Below, one piece after another: positions 59,864 to 64,000 of a stretch of DNA of 64,000 bases. The DNA is from Aldrovandia affinis. Its lineage: Eukaryota > Chordata > Actinopteri > Notacanthiformes > Halosauridae. Where the stretch lies: positions 89,854 through 153,853 of the forward strand of contig JAINUG010000218.1 in NCBI GenBank assembly GCA_029706075.1. The letters are read 5' to 3'. A program made the translations under genes and the position numbers. The notes below the pieces were generated by a model, which did not search any database, was not told the origin of the DNA, and saw nothing but the letters and a program-made list of their open reading frames with translations. The stretch's first letter is position 1; each line of letters starts with the position of its first letter.

Positions 59864-62073
59864 AATTTGTTGCCTGAAATTAAATCATTTTCCACATTTT
59901 TAATTAATGTTCAGAAATTTTTAGTAGGTTTTTTCACTTGGAAGACGTAGGGTAAAATGTAAATTTAAAAAAGTTTGATTTAATATGCGATTATTTGATT
60001 AATTATATTTGCTTTGTGCTAGTGAAGCTGTTATGGACTTGTGAAACTATCAATCAACAACTTTAAAAAACAAACTTTTTTGTACCAGTCCAGAAAGCAA
60101 GTATGACTGTTTCTGAATGTAATGTTAATATTTTCATTAACATTTCATAATATTTATATTTTTCAATGTTAATGTTTTAAGTGAGAAAACTGATCATAGA
60201 TGCATAGAGTAAAATTACAATGACAGTGCTGTACTCAATATACTGTATCTATTTAATGTAATGGATATTAAAACAAAGCAGTATGTTTTGGCCTGTCTGT
60301 ATCTTATTACTATATACCATTCATGTTAAGTGTAAACAGAGGACTGGTTTTTGTCTTTAGGGGAGTAACTTCACCTGAACAACCCGTTTCAGCCAAGACT
60401 GCATCTAACTGCTCTGACTGGGCTATTGCCAAAGAGAACCATACACAGCTATCTGCTGACCAGAAAATGTCTGTATCGAAATGCATTGTGAAGATGCACC
60501 AAAACAATTACAAAATATAATAATACTAAATATCTTGATTCTTGCCTATTGCTGAAATGAAGTGCTAGCTGTTTTTGTATGTGTGCAATGAATGCAAAAA
60601 GACGTATAACTCTTTCAAATTCATTTTTCTTTGATCATTTCAAAGGGTTCTCTTCTAATACTGTCAACTATCCAGAGCACAGCACTCAATCACAGGGAAA
60701 GTCTCTTTATTGTTCAATTCTAATGGCTGTGCTCTACCACTTTTTTAATGTGAAAATTAAATATTTATAAATTTTAAGTCAATAATACCTCATAGCTAGG
60801 ACCTGCCAGAGACTCATAGAATGAGGCCCATGCTCTGAAATAAAGTCAGAGGTCAAGGAGTCATGCAATCAAAGCAGGGTAGTGCTGACCGGGTGCATCT
60901 GTTGTCGTTATTATTAGTGCCATTATTTCTGAAATAGTGGCTATTTTTCAAAGGGGAGCAATATTGACCTCAAATTTTATTTTGCTAGAGACCTGGATTT
61001 GAGGGTTGCTTCATATGAAGACATGCATTAACGGTGTGCACGGACGTCACTATCTGTATCTGTATTCGGATATAAAAGCGGAAGTGGGTGTGGCTTAAAC
61101 AGGTAGTTATATAAAACAAAAGGAAATACCAGTTTATATATCCTAATTTTAATGAACATTGCAACTATTGTGCTTTCAAAGCATAAACTCTGTTTCAAAT
61201 GTAATACTGACATATCATTAATCTTGATGTATAATAACATTTTTCTTTTTAAAGCTTTATTACAGCAATAACCAACATGTTTTAAATCAGTAGCTATACA
61301 TATACAACTGCATTTGTCTGAACCCTGCAAGCATAAATAGAAATATAATTCCTGATGCTCATACTGTACCGGTAGTGGCTGGTGAGCTGGGAATAGAGGC
61401 TGAATTCTTACCTTTAAACCAACCATTGGTCTCAACTTGTTTTCATTTATTTTGCTTAATTAAAAAGCCTACCAATTAATTAAATAATCAATTGGCGAGT
61501 AATGACAAAGCTTTCTCTTAATTTTGTCTCGTGTCTATTTCAAAGAATAGACTACACTCTTAACTGACATCTCTCCTTTAATTGTGTAGGGTACTTGCTT
61601 TGAGAAACGTGTATTATAAAATGGATAGATCCGGTCCATTGTTCCTATTAATCAGTTTGTATTCCAGCCATGACTATAATCACTGATATAACATGGGTAA
61701 ATATAATTTTCATATATCAATTGAATATCATTGCACATTAGCACCATCATCCAGAACCTGTCCAATGCTGGGTGGCAAGCAATATTTAATGTTAGTCAAA
61801 GGCCACAGATCAGGAGCTCTCTCCAAAGCTATTACCAGCCAGTGCTAGAGAGCAGGAAATGATGGAGCAACATTCTGAAAAAAATTAGCAGTGCAAAACT
61901 TCACTGGCAAATCAGATTAACGTTAATGTTACTTCAGTAATTGTACCTTGCCTGGCAGTGTCCAAATGAATATCTACAATAATGAAAAGTGACGTTTTGA
62001 TTCTGTTTTATGTAATGTTAGCTAGCTAACAAATTAGTTTTTGTTGTTGTAATAGCTAGCTAGCTTTAACTAG
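59819..62073. other. intergenic AT-rich DNA: no gene recognised
   Basis: (TA)n at 59821-59863 and AT-rich sequence. 60320-60510 and 60790-60910 are more complex patches without a recognisable protein. 61035-61100 (GGTGTGCACGGACGTCACTA…) may be a transposon end; no partner end was found. Confidence 0.5.
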
Positions 62074-62454
62074 CAGGGCTGACCCCATTTAGTCGACTGG
62101 TCGATTGTTTGGTCGATGGGCTGTTGATCGACCAAGATTTGTTTTGGTCGAGCAGTCGCGCGAAATAAAAATAAATAAATACAATTATCCACGCAGCATT
62201 AGACACCTAGATTAGCGCCACAGTTTGGCACGCTTGTCAGTAGAATAATCCATTCTGGATGCTGCAGGTATGGCAGTGACAGTCCTTCACTCTTAGCATA
62301 GCTAGGCCTATATATGTTCTCTTTAAATTATATTAGGCAGTTAAGGTAATAGTAATGTTGTGAATAATTCAGCAAAACTAATAAAAGTAACATTTTATAA
62401 CAAATGTGTTTTGCTAATTGTATGGTTTATATATTTATAACTAACATGAGTAAC

Positions 62455-62866
62455 ACCCCCTCTCCATCCATCCATCCATCTTCTACCGCTGATCCGGGTC
62501 GGGTCACGGGGGCAGCAGCCTAAGCAGGGAGACCCAGACTTCCCTCTCCCCGGCCACCTCGTCCAGCTCTTCCGGGGGAATCCCGAGGCGTTCCCAGGCC
62601 AGCCGAGAGACATAGTCTCTCCAGCGTGTCCTGGGTCTTCCCCGGGGCCTCCTCCCGGTGGGACGTGCCCGGAACACCTCATCAGGGAGGCGTCCAGGAG
62701 GCATCCTAACCAGGTGCCCGAGCCACCTCATCTGGCTCCTCTCGACGCGGAGGAGTAGCGGCTCTACTCTGAGCCCCTCCCGGATGACCGAGCTCCTCAC
62801 CCTATCTCTAAGGGAGAGCCCAGACACCCTGCGGAGGAAACTCATTTCGGCCGCTTGTATTCGCGA
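62455..62866 (-). mobile_element. LINE 3' end (Rex1/Babar-like), inserted in the hAT element
   Basis: The minus strand from 62845 to 62504 encodes FLRRVSGLSLRDRVRSSV, later MRWLGHLVRMPPGRLP, GRRPRGRPRTRWRDYVSRLA and LLRLLPP, the conserved C-terminal tail of a fish LINE ORF2. A short 3' end CAGCGGTAGAAGATGGATGG and further TGGA units follow at 62479-62462. 5'-truncated, as usual for LINEs. Open over 114 codons, so relatively young. Family name is from memory and uncertain. Confidence 0.75.
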
Positions 62867-63014
62867 TCACCCCCTCTCATGTAGCCTATATTGTATCCTT
62901 CTTGTTTTAGGCACGCGAATGTGCATTTTAATTGTAGCCTAAGATTTGCCTACAGTTAAGATTAGTGATATAGGCATACTTTAATTACTCATTTCGATAT
63001 AACCTAAGAACATA

Positions 63015-63210
63015 ATGTCAAAGAAAACATCTGGAGTATGGCAGCATTTCGTTTTAGTCGCGGATGATCCAACAAAAGTGGAATGTAAACTTTGCAAGCG
63101 TGTTTTCCAAGGCAGGGTTCATCGTTAATAAAACGAGGAGCAGCCTTTTGCCAAAAAATGTGGACAAGCTAGTGTTCCTGTGCCATAACATGAAACGACT
63201 GGGGAAGTAG
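63015..63210 (+). pseudogene. hAT transposase remnant: BED finger plus C-terminal end
   Basis: 63015-63128: 37 codons with W-x-x-F and C-x2-C of a BED zinc finger (CKLC), lacking its His pair. 63133-63210: LLPKNVDKLVFLCHN motif of the hAT C-terminal domain, different frame. The DDE/RW catalytic part (normally about 500 residues) is deleted. Confidence 0.75.
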
Positions 63211-63582
63211 GCCATCGGATGGTCTCAGACTCAAGTAAGTTATTTTTGATAGGCTATAGCCACTTTATGTTCAGCTTTAGGCTACAATTTAAGACATTAG
63301 ACTATGTGTGATCATTCATTTGTTAGCCTATTTTGTTGCAAAAGAGATTTTAAATCCCAATGAGACCAACCTGGTTAATTAAATAAAACATAGCCTACGA
63401 ATTAGAATGTGTTATGGTTGTGGTCAAATAAAAGCATCAGCCTATGATGTGGCCACACTCCAACTTCACAAGTGCAATGGCAGAATCTGCAAGGGCAGCA
63501 TGAAGAGGAGGCTCAGAATGGAGAAGTTTTTTCTTTCTTTCAGGTAATCTTGAACTCCGGCTCCATAAAGTCATTAGCCTAT

Positions 63583-64000
63583 TGTTACTCATTTGTGTCA
63601 TTCACTTAAGAAAGTTATTGTTGTGTATTTTGGGCGAGGGGGAATTCCGTAGGAAGGAACCCCGGGGAAGTTATGGGTAACTTAGTAATCAACCACTGTT
63701 CATGCACTTCGGTAGTTCAATAAAACAGTTACGTTACGTCGTGGTCCGAGTTATACTTGTTATATAGAAAACTTGAAAGGAGTAAAGATATAACAAAAGT
63801 GGCGACGAGGACGTCTGAACCGACGCGTGTTGTCCGCAACGAGAAAGTGAAAGTTCTCTGTCTTCCCCGCTGATGCCTCGCACTGCTGTGGATGGTGGGC
63901 AAGTCGCCGCTTATCGCCACGCCTGGTGTGCTTGAGTCCGGACGCGGCCAGCTAAGAGGGAGGAGTGGATCAGTGGACTATCGACAACGTCGTGAGTAGT
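63583..64000 (+). mobile_element. LTR retrotransposon, left LTR and primer-binding site, runs off window
   Basis: TGTTACTC at 63583 and ATATAACA ending at 63795 give TG…CA ends with TGTTA/TAACA inverted termini, a 213-bp LTR. AATAAA lies at 63720-63725. Four bases after the LTR comes TGGCGACGAGGACG (63800-63813), a TGG-starting sequence as in the primer-binding site of Ty3/Gypsy-type elements. The following leader has no gene before the window ends. The LTR start is the least certain point. Confidence 0.65.

Larger units (their letters stand above)
62074..63582 (+). mobile_element. hAT element, internally deleted, open at the right
   Basis: Left end CAGGGCTGACCCCATTTAGT then CGACTGGTCGATTG and repeated (T)GGTCGA/TCGACC words, typical of a hAT terminus and subterminal repeats. 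A LINE end (62455-62866) is inserted. At 63015-63128 the + strand encodes a BED zinc-finger start (MSKKTSGVWQHFVLVADDPT, then KVECKLCKRVF), followed after a stop and in another frame (63133-63210) by RSSLLPKNVDKLVFLCHNMK, the C-terminal dimerisation end of hAT transposases. The catalytic core between them is gone. The right terminus is not in the window; an LTR retroelement starts at about 63583. Confidence 0.75.

Overview
The window is nuclear DNA of a ray-finned fish. It holds one recognisable protein gene, the 3' part of ebf3 (early B-cell factor 3, a COE-family transcription factor), on the + strand and still open at its 5' side. Ten coding exons lie between 10390 and 47917. All have GT-AG borders and compatible phases. 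Together they encode about 413 residues: the end of the DNA-binding domain, the IPT/TIG domain, the helix-loop-helix with its duplicated helix, and the whole Ser/Pro/Asn-rich C-terminal region down to the stop at 47915-47917. The zinc-knuckle exon and everything 5' of it lie outside the window, so 1-10389 is intron. Ray-finned fish are indicated by the repeat content: several Tc1-like elements, hAT and piggyBac-like MITEs, L2/CR1/Rex1-like LINE ends and tRNA-derived SINEs with a (TGGA)n tail. The species cannot be named from this.

Layout: 1-10389 is a large intron with a CR1-like LINE end, a SINE with target duplications and two strong candidates for conserved non-coding regulatory DNA (6970-7870, 9845-10215). 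10390-23178 carries the exons for the end of the DNA-binding domain and the IPT/TIG domain. The intron after 10471 contains a cluster of DNA transposons at 11.4-14.3 kb, one nested in another. 23179-37573 is a 14.4-kb intron, mostly free of transposons, with several enhancer-like blocks. 37574-47917 carries the HLH and C-terminal exons. A GU-rich 3' UTR runs to about 49.4 kb.

From about 51.3 kb to the right edge the character changes. Almost everything is mobile-element wreckage: a SINE with a 14-bp target duplication, two Tc1-like elements (one split by a 1.1-kb foreign insert), three related LTRs of which two are in opposite orientation, a DNA element with very long inverted ends, a hAT deletion derivative interrupted by a LINE end, and the start of an LTR retrotransposon at the edge. 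The contrast between a TE-poor developmental gene body and a TE-rich flank is typical for genes with dense long-range regulation.

No prokaryotic-type system, CRISPR array, rRNA or true tRNA gene was seen. Conservation claims for non-coding blocks are judgements by eye, since no alignment was possible.
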